A DNA stretch of 64,000 bases, from NCBI GenBank assembly GCA_950295325.1, contig OX485806.1:28210001-28274000 (forward strand). The letters run 5' to 3'. Source of the stretch: Polytrichum commune (taxonomy: Eukaryota > Streptophyta > Polytrichopsida > Polytrichales > Polytrichaceae). The translations under genes and the position numbers were made by a program. Positions 47,968 through 58,600 of the stretch are shown piece by piece. Below the pieces are notes generated by a model that had not been told where the DNA came from, made no database searches, and saw nothing but the letters and a program-made list of their open reading frames with translations. Every line of letters begins with the position of its first letter. The first letter of the stretch is position 1.

Positions 47968-49506
47968 ATGACGGCATTCCAAGCAACTGGTAACGGCAAA
48001 CTTTCAAAAAAACCACTGCTGTTTCTATGGACGTTTGTTGTTTTCCTGGCTGTTTTTTCAGTTGGTGAGCTCCTACTTCAGAAGCGGTTGGCACATCACA
48101 CGAACGCCATCATCTCCTGCATGCAATATGAAAGGGATCAATCTTCGGAGTTCCTTTCTACAACTGGAGGTAACAGCTCTAATGGGATGCCAATACTCGC
48201 GAAGTCACCAACAGTGTTCGAAACGTTCACAAACGAGCACGTCGTCCACTGGGACAACCTCACCATGCTTGCACCGAAAAATCTCCACACACGCATCGAA
48301 CCGGTCAATGGAGAGGCTGAGTTCATGCAATACGGGGTAGCAAACATGCGTGATGTATGTATTCGACCAAACGGGACCATGGTAGTGGTAGGCACATCAG
48401 CAGAGGAGATTGTAAGCTCAGTTCTCGCAGCGGGGGAAACCATGGCCAGGGAGTGGAGAGACACATACAACTGCACATCATGGACCTGCCATGGCGGTGT
48501 TCACATCGAAGATACCACCCCGAAGGATGCATTCTGGATTCCCGGCAACACAACACACATCATCCCATACTTAGGCAACGTGTTCCACCATTTCTCGGAG
48601 CGGGTGTGGCCGCATTTGACAGGATTTCAAACAGCTGATGGCACACCCCATGCAACAATGTACTATGTGCATAGGATGCACACATGGTTGGAGCAGGCAC
48701 ACCATAACTTGGACCGAAGCACATTGATGTTCCAGATCGCGATGCTGGCAAGGCTAGGTGGCGGACATCCGAAGAAGTTTTTACAACACACCGAACACGA
48801 AGAACGACCGGTTTGTTTCGAACGTCTTACTCTAACCTGTGCTACTTGTGGACGTATGAGCCCAGAGTTAGGGTTCGAGGTTTTCACTGCCGCAATCGAG
48901 CGGTACCGCAAGGTTGCATTCAAGTATTTCAATATAGCAGCTCCGAAGCTCTCCGCCCCACCTCACCCTTTGCGGGTGACAATCTACGGGCGGAGTGATG
49001 CTTCCCGAAGGCGGGTGAGCAATATTGCGGATGTGGCACGCCACCTCAGAAGCTGGAGGGATCCACCCCTCCGTGTCATGTTTATCGATGAGATGGTGGA
49101 GACCGGGGTGTATAATAATACGTTGCCTGAGGTTGTATCATTAATGGCCCAAACGGACGTGTTAATAACACCGCATGGGGCAAACACGTGGGCTACTTTG
49201 TTTATGCCGAAGCGAGCTGCAGTGATTGAGATTTATGGCCCATGCGGTCCGTCCACGTGGATATCGAATACTATTGTGCCTGCTCTCCAGCTGAAGCACG
49301 TGACAGAGGCAAACCCATGGGGTGAACGTATTGCGTCGCCCAGGGCAGGGAATACAACGGATTGTAAGGATGCCCTCATTACTCCCGACTTCACTTTGGA
49401 CATTGAGAAGCTGGACGATGCGTTAAAATCATTGGGGATGCCTGCAGGACCAGGCGATAAGTTGTCTCTCCACTGGCTCTATGACTGGAGCGCAAACTCC
49501 TACTAA
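47968..49506 (+). CDS. GT61-family glycosyltransferase (type II Golgi membrane protein)
   Basis: Intronless frame of 512 residues from the ATG at 47968. Residues about 16-33 form one membrane anchor (LLFLWTFVVFLAVFSVG) after a short basic cytosolic tail, as in Golgi glycosyltransferases. The lumenal part has several N-glycosylation sequons and the GT61 (DUF563) layout: a CHGG/CNCT-type Cys-rich stretch, PVCFERLTLTC, a VTIYGRSDASRRRVSN segment matching the family's 'R----R-I-N', and the C-terminal LITPHGANTWATLFMP motif near residue 400 followed by AAVIEIYGPCG. The frame extends 46 codons upstream to the ATG at 47830, but a splice acceptor (TGTTTTTCACAG) ends at 47845, so I prefer the downstream start. 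Plant relatives add xylose or arabinose to xylan or xylose to N-glycans, and animal relatives act on EGF repeats; the acceptor here cannot be deduced. Confidence 0.9.
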   Translation: MTAFQATGNGKLSKKPLLFLWTFVVFLAVFSVGELLLQKRLAHHTNAIISCMQYERDQSSEFLSTTGGNSSNGMPILAKSPTVFETFTNEHVVHWDNLTMLAPKNLHTRIEPVNGEAEFMQYGVANMRDVCIRPNGTMVVVGTSAEEIVSSVLAAGETMAREWRDTYNCTSWTCHGGVHIEDTTPKDAFWIPGNTTHIIPYLGNVFHHFSERVWPHLTGFQTADGTPHATMYYVHRMHTWLEQAHHNLDRSTLMFQIAMLARLGGGHPKKFLQHTEHEERPVCFERLTLTCATCGRMSPELGFEVFTAAIERYRKVAFKYFNIAAPKLSAPPHPLRVTIYGRSDASRRRVSNIADVARHLRSWRDPPLRVMFIDEMVETGVYNNTLPEVVSLMAQTDVLITPHGANTWATLFMPKRAAVIEIYGPCGPSTWISNTIVPALQLKHVTEANPWGERIASPRAGNTTDCKDALITPDFTLDIEKLDDALKSLGMPAGPGDKLSLHWLYDWSANSY

Positions 49507-49529
49507 GGTGGACCAAATTTGGTTCCTCA

Positions 49530-49740
49530 TCTTAGACAGACATCTATAATTGAGTGGTGTGTGGTTAGGTGTGGATCTAAGAAAGGGTACCAAAATGGGC
49601 ATCATGTGTTTAAAAGAGATTGAATTAGGTGCTTAAAATGTGTTAGCCATTTTAGACTCAATAGTGAACATAATTTTGGGGGGGGGGGGTACATGATCAT
49701 TTAATATGTAAACCCCGATGCCTTCCGAGTCACGTTTCAA
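49530..49740 (-). repeat. dispersed family R1 copy with expanded G run
   Basis: Reverse-oriented R1 copy with 'TTGAGTGGTGTGTGGTTAGG', 'AAGAAAGGGTACCAAAA' and 'GACTCAATAGTGAACATAATTT', then an 11-base G run at 49678-49690 where other copies have a short G-rich stretch. It lies directly downstream of the GT61 stop and may be in its 3' UTR. Confidence 0.7.
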
Positions 49741-50620
49741 GTAACCGGTGGACTGGCTCATGACTATGGAAGCGGTTGAATGGATTCTCTTCAGATATAG
49801 AAAACTTGGAACTTCCCAAGGCATATAGAATCTCACAACACTGACCTCTGCATTGCATTGTTAATGCTGTGTCTTCATCCGTTACCAAGCTAAATGGATC
49901 CTCTCCTCGCACATGTGTGTCTTTTTATCACGGTTGAGTACTCTTATCAATTCCATATCCTGACAGATGTTACAGGCGATGGCGTGCACTGAAGTAAATG
50001 TTTGAGGCTAAGAAATATATGTCGATCGACATGGAATAGAACACCAAGAATGAAAGGGGGTCTTGTCGACATGGCCCATTTGGCACTGTCATTTAGGGTT
50101 TGACACATATGGTGTCGAAATGGCCGATTTGAGACACATTTGTCACAGAGAGTGATCTTTTGGATGGGTCTCGGGTGACACATGTCAAATGAGTTGTAAC
50201 TAAAAGACATCAGAGAGATCAACTCTCATATTCATCAGCTATGGTGGCACATGCAAGGCGCCGGCCTAATAGTCGGCGTTCATTATGCTGAATCTCATGA
50301 ACCCTTATTCAGGTGAATTGACACAGGGAAGATTCTAACCACTTTTTCACAGAAACTGTAATGGTGTTCGAAATTGGATCGGCTGATATATGATGATGAT
50401 GATGACGGAGGCGGGCATGGAGATGATAAAGATCATTATGCAAGATGTATCATGTAGGTAGAGGAAGGGGTTTGGATTCTGGAAGTTGGAATCTCAACAG
50501 TTGCTGATGATGACGACGAAACCAGGAGACGCTGGCTACAGCTTTCAATCGATCATCACAATGTCGATCCAGTTTCCTCATCCAACATTTGATTAGATTA
50601 TCCCCTAGGCCTGAGATCAC

Positions 50621-50628
50621 TATATAAA
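50621..50628 (+). promoter_or_regulatory. TATA box of the E2 gene
   Basis: TATATAAA lies 200 bp before the ATG at 50821. The following segment repeats GAGTCATCTG(A/C)ACACAC twice. A start of transcription about 30 bp downstream would give a leader of roughly 165 bases without an obvious intron. Confidence 0.55.
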
Positions 50629-50820
50629 CCCCAATGTACAGAGTCATCTGAACACACGATCGAGTCATCTGCACACACACATGACCTAAATTCATTTTGG
50701 CATCATCAAGGTTATACTACTGATCATCATAGATCAAGAAATTGATCATTCTGTGTTGGTTTGATTTACCAATCGATTTGCTGCAACAACTTAGGCATCT
50801 CAAGCTACAATATTATAGCC

Positions 50821-51522
50821 ATGGCATCGGAGGTGGAGAGGATTGGCACTGAGCCGATGAGTAAGCTCAAGGAAGGAAGGCCAATTACTGTGAAGAGTGG
50901 AACGGGATCAGCTCCGGTACTCATGGGAGCTTCGAAGAGGCTGCAACGGGAGCTTCTGGATATCATCCGAGATCCACCACCGAATTGCATTGTGGCGCCA
51001 AAGAGCAATGGTCTTCACACATGGGAGGCATGCATCAGGGGACCGGACGGATCGCCATACGAGGGGGGAAGCTTCTTTCTCGACATCTGGTTTCCACGAG
51101 AATACCCGTTCAGTCCGCCGACAGTGCGTTTCCGGACCAAAATTTACCACTGCAACATCCACCATGCGGGTAAAGTGTGCCTGGACATACTCAAAGACGA
51201 ATGGAGCCCTGCGTTGACTGCATCTGGAGTTCTGTCGTCCATCGTTTCCCTCCTCACCGATCCTAACCCTCTTGACCCTCTGGAACCTGCCATCGCCAAG
51301 CAATATTTGAGTGACCGCAAGTTGCACGATGAGACCGTGGCTGAGTGGACCCGAAGGTATGCCATGGGGTTGCAGATCGAGCCCCAAAGTAGTGAGCAGC
51401 CTGCGAATTCTGAAGAGGCCGAAGAGATAATCTACGGTGAGCTCGATTTGACAAATTACAGCAAGCGATGGTCCCAAAGGACTCGAATTCCCGAGAAGGC
51501 CGTCACCTTTGATGGTGCCTGA
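50821..51522 (+). CDS. ubiquitin-conjugating enzyme E2, UBE2E-like
   Basis: Intronless frame of 233 residues; the ATG at 50821 sits in a strong GCCATGG context, and the frame before it has no earlier ATG. A short N-terminal extension (about 1-35) precedes the UBC fold (about 36-185). The active-site Cys is C120 in GKVCLDIL, followed by KDEWSPALTASGVLSSIVSL and LLTDPNPLDPLEPAIA. Where most E2s have the HPN tripeptide, this protein has HCN (residues 110-112, IYHCNI), as in the animal UBE2E/UbcD2 group, which also carries an N-terminal extension. A 48-residue acidic C-terminal tail, ending FDGA, is additional and unfamiliar. The protein would accept ubiquitin from E1 as a thioester and pass it on with a RING E3; the partner is unknown. 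Lack of introns could reflect an old retrocopy, although the promoter has its own TATA box. Confidence 0.92.
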   Translation: MASEVERIGTEPMSKLKEGRPITVKSGTGSAPVLMGASKRLQRELLDIIRDPPPNCIVAPKSNGLHTWEACIRGPDGSPYEGGSFFLDIWFPREYPFSPPTVRFRTKIYHCNIHHAGKVCLDILKDEWSPALTASGVLSSIVSLLTDPNPLDPLEPAIAKQYLSDRKLHDETVAEWTRRYAMGLQIEPQSSEQPANSEEAEEIIYGELDLTNYSKRWSQRTRIPEKAVTFDGA

Positions 51523-52662
51523 GCAGAAACTCCGAATCTGTTTCAATCGGTCTCTTAACACTCTCATCATGCAGACTGTAAGGTCGGTCGGGACAATCCT
51601 TGTGTTTTGTTAAGACATCTATACTTTCAAATTCTACGCCAGATCCGTGAACAATTGACATGCAAAGCATTTTAAGTTGAGTTTCGCCGAAAGTCAAAAT
51701 CGATTTCAGTGGAACAGATCTGTGTTTCTAGATCAACAAAAGTCCGGATGATGCATTTTACGGCGTGATAGTAAGTAGTCGCCAGAAGTTGCTTACCCTG
51801 AAGTGCACCTAAACAATTGACAAGCAAGACAAGACATTGATGATGTATAGAGTGCTTCGTGGTACATGTAAGTATCGATCTCACAATCATGCATGCGGTT
51901 CAAACGTTCAAAGCTGACCACATTAATCAAAATTTATTGAATGAGCAGATTTCCTGATACGTATCACTTAATCCTATGAGAATAATTTTGCTGGAAAAAA
52001 CATGATATTGTCGTTGCCTCTTCCGGCAATTTTGAATGCAGAATCAGCACTATTTACAAGAATGCAGAACCAGATTGATTGCATCAGTCTTGTCCAACCA
52101 AGCCTTACAATTTTCAAGTATGAGTAGTACAACAATTCCACTTTGTATGCATGAACTACAATCGACTTAATTAGGCACATTCCAGAGAAAAATGTACTAG
52201 GCTACCGAACAAAACTTGAATCCCCAAAGCTGCAGATTTATCCTGATCAAAGAGTTATTTGAAATTTTTAGGGTGCTGGATTTTCATCACCTTCAAGTTG
52301 CTCCATCGTCCTAATCTCTTCTGAAATTCTCTTGCACACAGCCATAATTGAAGTAGGGGTTTCTGTGTATAGTACATCAAGTTTTGAATCGGCTTTCCTG
52401 GAGGCCAGATAAACTGGGGCGTAAATATCTTCTGACAATTTACTAATGTACAACTTCCAGCAAGCTGGAATCAAGCATCGCTTTGAAATGTATCCCTACA
52501 GTAACTTCTCAGGCTCTTCAGAAAAGCGCAGATCGGAAGTCATTCTTGTATCAAGTCACCAGTTGCAAGGACATAATTCCGGCCAATGTCACAAGTGTAG
52601 AGTGAATATTCTCCTACCAAGCTGATGCGTACTGATGCCTTCTCCTTTGGAAACATCAATTA
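51523..52662. other. convergent intergenic region with a small coding-like frame
   Basis: Holds the 3' ends of the E2 gene (+) and the Ca2+-ATPase (-). A minus frame at 52268-52474 (68 codons, containing KLSEDIYAPVYLASRKADSK and ending GDENPAP) has protein-like composition but no recognised family and no clear acceptor. It would lie in the ATPase 3' UTR or be a terminal exon of something else. Confidence 0.35.
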
Positions 52663-55600
52663 CTACACATTTGTGACTGCATCAGTGAGTAGCACATAAC
52701 CATTACTACCAGTGTGAGGTTGTTCCTCAGGTTTAGGCTCTGCTTTGTAGCTGGCGACATGTTTGGAAGGTTTGGGGACAGGGATAAACTTTCCAAGTGC
52801 AGCAACGAACAAGCTAACAAAACCTATGAACACAGTCAGGGCCCAGTGTTCCTTTGACAGAGGGGCCGTGCTCGCAAACTTCCCTAAAAACTGGACTAAG
52901 ATGAACTGGAAGATGACAGTGAAGGCAAGAATGAGCAAGAAAATCCAGTTGTTGAGTGTGTGTCGAAACACGTTGAGTGATTCCATCTCACGAGCATTGA
53001 TTTCATTGAACACCTGCATTGGCAATTACACACAAGGTAGAATAACAAGTACTCATTAAGCTCTGAAGAACCGAACCACACCTAAGAAAATGCATCAAAT
53101 AGCTGACTATCCCTCTATCCCTTACCTGGTGACAAAATTGCTCTGTTTTAATGTATTTTCATATGATTAACGGTTCACTACAGTGGGTTTCTGCCTGGAA
53201 GCCTCTTTCAAAATGACCACATTGTCTGAACAACATTACAAACAAGCATTGTCTTCGGTAACAATAGGGTTATCCTTGAAGTCTCTTAAAGCCTCGTGCT
53301 TTGTTAGGGAGTTTTGCCCCACTTTTGACAATTCATGATGTTTTGAGTATTTGAGTGGTACCAAAACATCCTATTTTGGTGAAATGAAGAAAAGGCGTTT
53401 GACTTTAGCCAAAAGACAGCTATATAAATATGAATATCATTCAAAGTTCTGAAGGCACATAAAATGATGTCCTTGAAATTTTGACAAGGAGTTCATTTTT
53501 ATATAACTGTCATTTGTATTTTTATATAACTGTATAACGACCAAAGTCAAACACCTCCGATTCAATTTACCAAATTGGGGGTCCTAATACCACTTCTTGA
53601 ACATTATACAGTTTCAAAAGCGTGGAACTCCCTACCAAACCATGATTTTTTGAGAGACTTTAAGGAAACATTAATGTAGTGCATGATGTATAGTTGAATG
53701 TTACAGTTAAAGACTGACTGCTGATGTGGGAACCCTGTAAGCTTACCTGGCAGAAAACAAATGCATTGAAGATCATTGTATTTAAATATAAGGTTGCATC
53801 CGGCCCATGTAGCTCCAGCAATTCCTCTCCAAAGTACTGCAGTACAGTGAGGACAGATAGTTGATAGATAACTTGCACAATGATATTGCGCCACATCACA
53901 GTGCTGATGAAGTTGCCGAAACGGCCTGTTGGTGGGTTCAACATGAGCTCTTCATAAGGAGGCTCAGTGGCCAATGCGAGTGCGCCAAGTGTGTCCATAA
54001 TCAGGTTCACCCATAGGAGCTGCAAGGCTGTGAATGGCGCCGTTCCTGCACAGGGTTGAGTATTAGCATCATATTAACAGAATAACACGTTGCTTTAATT
54101 CAAAACGCTCAAATATCATCTTTACATGTTGCTTAGGGCTGTCTACGCCAGATTGACTGGGTGGCAGAAATCTCATTTAATTATTGACATTCTGCAGATG
54201 TATATAGAGAAACAGGACACTTTCTGTGCAATTGTTGATGATATCACTTGATGTCACTCTCTAGCTAAGAAATCCTCGTAGTCGTAAAATTGTTTGCTTT
54301 ACGAGGTTTTATCTGCTAAGATGGAGAATATACATGTTATGAATCTGTCGACGAGCTGATATGTTATTAATTGACACACAAACAAAATACAGCCACTCCT
54401 GTATTTTGGAGGTTTGATGCGAAAGACTCTCATACCTGTGAAGCACGCAGAAGTGAAATTGATGACTAACGCCACGATGTTCACCGTAAGTTGAAACTGC
54501 ACAAACTTCTGGACATTGGTGTACACAGACCGCCCCCACTTCACGACATTCACAATCGATGAGAAATTGTCATCGAGGATTATGACATCTGCACTCTCCT
54601 TCGCCACCTGAAATTTGGACATGTCAAGTGCAAAAATCAAATTCTTTTAGGAGCAAAAAAGCATCTTAGCTGTTGGTTTATCACATCTGTCCAGAGGAAC
54701 AAGAATCCTAACTTATGAAATGCGTCTCAGAATCGACTGGAACTCATAACAAGTGTCATGGGCCACGTGTCATGTCAGTGGAAGAATCAAATTCTTGTGA
54801 GAGCAGAAAAGCATGTAGCTGTTGGTTATCAAATCTGCCAAGAGGAGCAAGAATTCTAAGTTGTAAAATATTACTCAGAATGAACTGAACTCACTTGAAA
54901 CGGCTTAAACCCTAAACCCTAAATCCTGAGAGAGATTGATCCAAGAAGCTCACCTCAGTTCCGGAGATGCCCATAGCCAATCCCACATCTGCTTCATGAA
55001 GGGCAGGTGCATCATTGGTGCCATCTCCTGTGACAGCCACCACCTCCCCCATGGCCCGAAGTTCTCGAACTAATGTGTGCTTATCGGTTGGTGACGACCT
55101 CGCCATCACCTTCCCAGACCAAAACAAACATCTGCTGTTACTTGCACAATGAAGAATCCAAAGGAAGTTTTTCTCTTATCTAAAGCATCCAGAAGGTGAT
55201 AGAGTGATTGTCAGAAGAATCTCCTCAAAATGCAAGTGACCAGTGTTGAGTCAGTGTTGATATACGCGCTTCAGGTTTTAATGCACTTTCAGTACTAACT
55301 CAACATTTAGCTAATAATTCAATCAACATCGATACAACTCATGATTCAACTTTTTATATATGTCAACAATAAAACACAGGAAAGAAAGATTATGTTTGGT
55401 AGGCATTGATTCAATGTTGTAGATTGATGTGATTGAAGCAATTGTGAAATGAATGTTGACATTTGAATATAGAGGTTTGTGATGAAACATACAAGGAATC
55501 TTGGAATGATGATCTTCCAAGGGTTTGCATGCACTCAGACATGAAAAACTTAGCTGAGAAGAATACCTGTAAGTGAGGAATCTTTTCCAACCTCTGGGAG

Positions 55601-58600
55601 TGACTCATGTTGCGGAACTCTCTTCCTTCCATTGCAATACCATCCTCAGTCAGAATTCCAGATTCTTTCGCAATTGCTTTGGCTGTGTTGATATTGTCTC
55701 CTGTTACCATTCTCACTTTAATCCCTGCCACGGTACACAATCTCACCGCCTCCTTCACACCATCACGCACAGGATCTTTGATACCTACAATGGCTGCTAA
55801 CACAAACCCTGTCTCTGGAATAGGGTTAAGGTTTTCTGGATCATCAGGCACTTGTTGAAGCTCCTTGTATGCAAATGCAAGAGTTCGTAATGCATCACAA
55901 CAGAAATCTTCTGTTACAGACATCACTTCTTTCCTCCTGAGCTCATCGAATGGGGATTCATTACCATCAGCATCGACATATCTGTCACATAATTTGAAGA
56001 TGAGTTCTGGAGCCCCTTTCCAGTATGCACATAAACGCATGTCATTCGACTCATCCTGCTCCAAGTCATCATAATCCTTTGTGCAATCTTTGACGATCAC
56101 TCCCATTTTCTTCCTTGTGGAATTGAATGGGACAGTTTTCACCACCTCAGTTTGTGAACAAATTAGTTTGTAGTTTCCTCCTAAGGCCAGGCCAAAGCGT
56201 AGGACCGCAGTTTCAGTTGGCGAACCGAGGATGGTTGGAGGCATCCCATGCTCATTCTCCTCGATGTCTCCACTCGTGTTTCGGAATGTGCATTCCAGCA
56301 ATTTGCGAAGAAATGGTGTCGGAAGAAGAATTCTCACTTTATATGCGTCTCGAACTGCGCCTCCGATCCATGACCTCACAACAGTCATCTTGTTGGTGGT
56401 GAGTGTTCCTGTTTTGTCATGTCAGCCATGTCAAGTTGTAAGAATCACATCTTGCAAGAGTGAAAATGCATGCAACTTGTTTAGGTATCAAATCTGTTGA
56501 AAGGAGCAAAAATTCTAAGTTGTGAATGAATGTTGCCAAAAATCAACTGGAACGAATGTGATGTGTCATGTCAGCCATGTCAAGTGCAGGAATCAAATTC
56601 TTGTGAAAGCAAAAATTTAACATGTAGCTGCTGTTAATTATCAATTCTGTGGAAAGGAGCAAGAATTTCAAAATTATCATGAAATGTTGCTCAGAATCGA
56701 CTGGAACTCATACCAATAAGTGGATCTGACTCACCTTATCCAGTCAGATTAATGGAAGGTCAATCAATTCTAAACCTTAAACCCTCAGCAAAATCAATCT
56801 AAGAAGCTCACCTGTTATGTCACGTCAGTCATGTCAAGTGCAAGAATCAAGTTCTTGCGAGAGAAAAAAAGCATCACGGAGTTGTTAGTTATCAGATCTA
56901 TCGAAATGAGCAAGAGTTTCTAAGTTAAAATGAATTGTTGCTTAGAATCAACTAGAACTCACAACAACGAGTGGATCGACATACCTTATCATCAGGTCCC
57001 TCTCTCAAGATTAATGATAGAGCTTTATACCCTAACACCCTGATCTAAGATTAATCCAAGAAGCTCTCACCTGTTTTGTCACTGCAGATTGTGGTTGCAC
57101 TTCCCATCGTCTCGCAGGCCGAGAGATGTCGAACCAATGCCTTCTCAGCCATCATCTTCTTCATTGCGAAAGCGAGGGTTAAGGTCACAGCCAACGGAAG
57201 ACCCTCAGGGACCGCAACAACGATGATTGTCACAGCAATTGCAAAGAAGTTCACTGTGATCAAAGCATCGACAGCCGACCACTCGAGTAATGATTCCTTC
57301 AAAGCCAAATACCTAATCATAAGAACGGAGAATGTGACTACGGCAAACACACATCCCATTTTACCGATAAGTGTAGCAACACCATTGAGCTTCACTTGCA
57401 ATGGAGTTTCATCGAGGTCGGATTGCCCTAAGGCGTCCATCACATGTCCCCATTCGGTGTTCATCCCGACGGATGTCACCATCATCAAAGCATTTCCATC
57501 TTGCACTTTGGTTCCGGAGAGAAGAAATGGATGGTCCTCATTTTTCAGTGAATATCCACTCTCACCTGTCATGGATGACTCATCAATTTTTAGCTCGGAG
57601 CCGGAGACGAACACCCCATCTGCGGGGACTTGATCACCTATACCTAAATGGACAAGGTCTCCAACAAGCAACTTGAAGATTGAGATATGTTGTCTGCGGT
57701 TATTTCTGATCACATCAACAAAGATCTTCTTCTTCTCTCTGTCGAGGGCGGAGAATTGGAGTGATTGCTTGTAATCACTCACGGCGGTGACAAATACAAC
57801 AAGAAGAATACTAAACACAATTCCAGCTCCATCGTACCATCCTTCTTCCCATCCATCGACGAATACTCCGATACTCACAGACACCACGGCGCAGATGGCA
57901 AGAATTGCTAGGGTTAGGTCTTGCATGGCTTCCCAGAAAAACATCCAAAATCCCTTGGGAGGCTTCTCAGGGTACGTGTTCGATCCAAAAACTTCCTGGC
58001 GAGCATTGACATCTGATTCTTCATTGTTGATGATATTGTCGATGATGCCTTCCTTTGTGGATGATTTCAACCGAATTGCTAATCCTTCAACGCCTCCAAG
58101 GTACTTAAGCAGCCGGACATCTCCCTCCATAAGCTTGAGCAATTGAGTTGTGTCGATGTCGAATCCGTGTGCATGTGCTTTCTTGTCTAAAGTGCTTGTG
58201 TCGAATCTGTGCGAGCCATTCTGAAGAGCTGCATGTGAATTCAATGCAATCAGAATCACTCACGCTTGAAGATATTCCAAGAAACCAGTAAGCACAGATG
58301 GATGAGACAGAAGATTTTTGAGAAGGTTAGCAATATACCGTCATGAAATCGCCATCCAGCTCTTGCAACAATTCCGAATATCCTAAATTTTCGCTTCTGC
58401 ATTCATCAGCAGTGTCAATATAGGTTGCTATTAAGCTTCGACACAAATTTCTTATTGACTTTCGTGGCAATTCTCCATGGAAATTCACATGGTGCAGACA
58501 GAGATCTTTTTTACCGCAGAGTGGTCATCCTGACGCTATATTGAGCAAACTTAACGCCATTACATCGTTCAAGGCTTTCTGAAGTGCTTGCTACTCAAAT

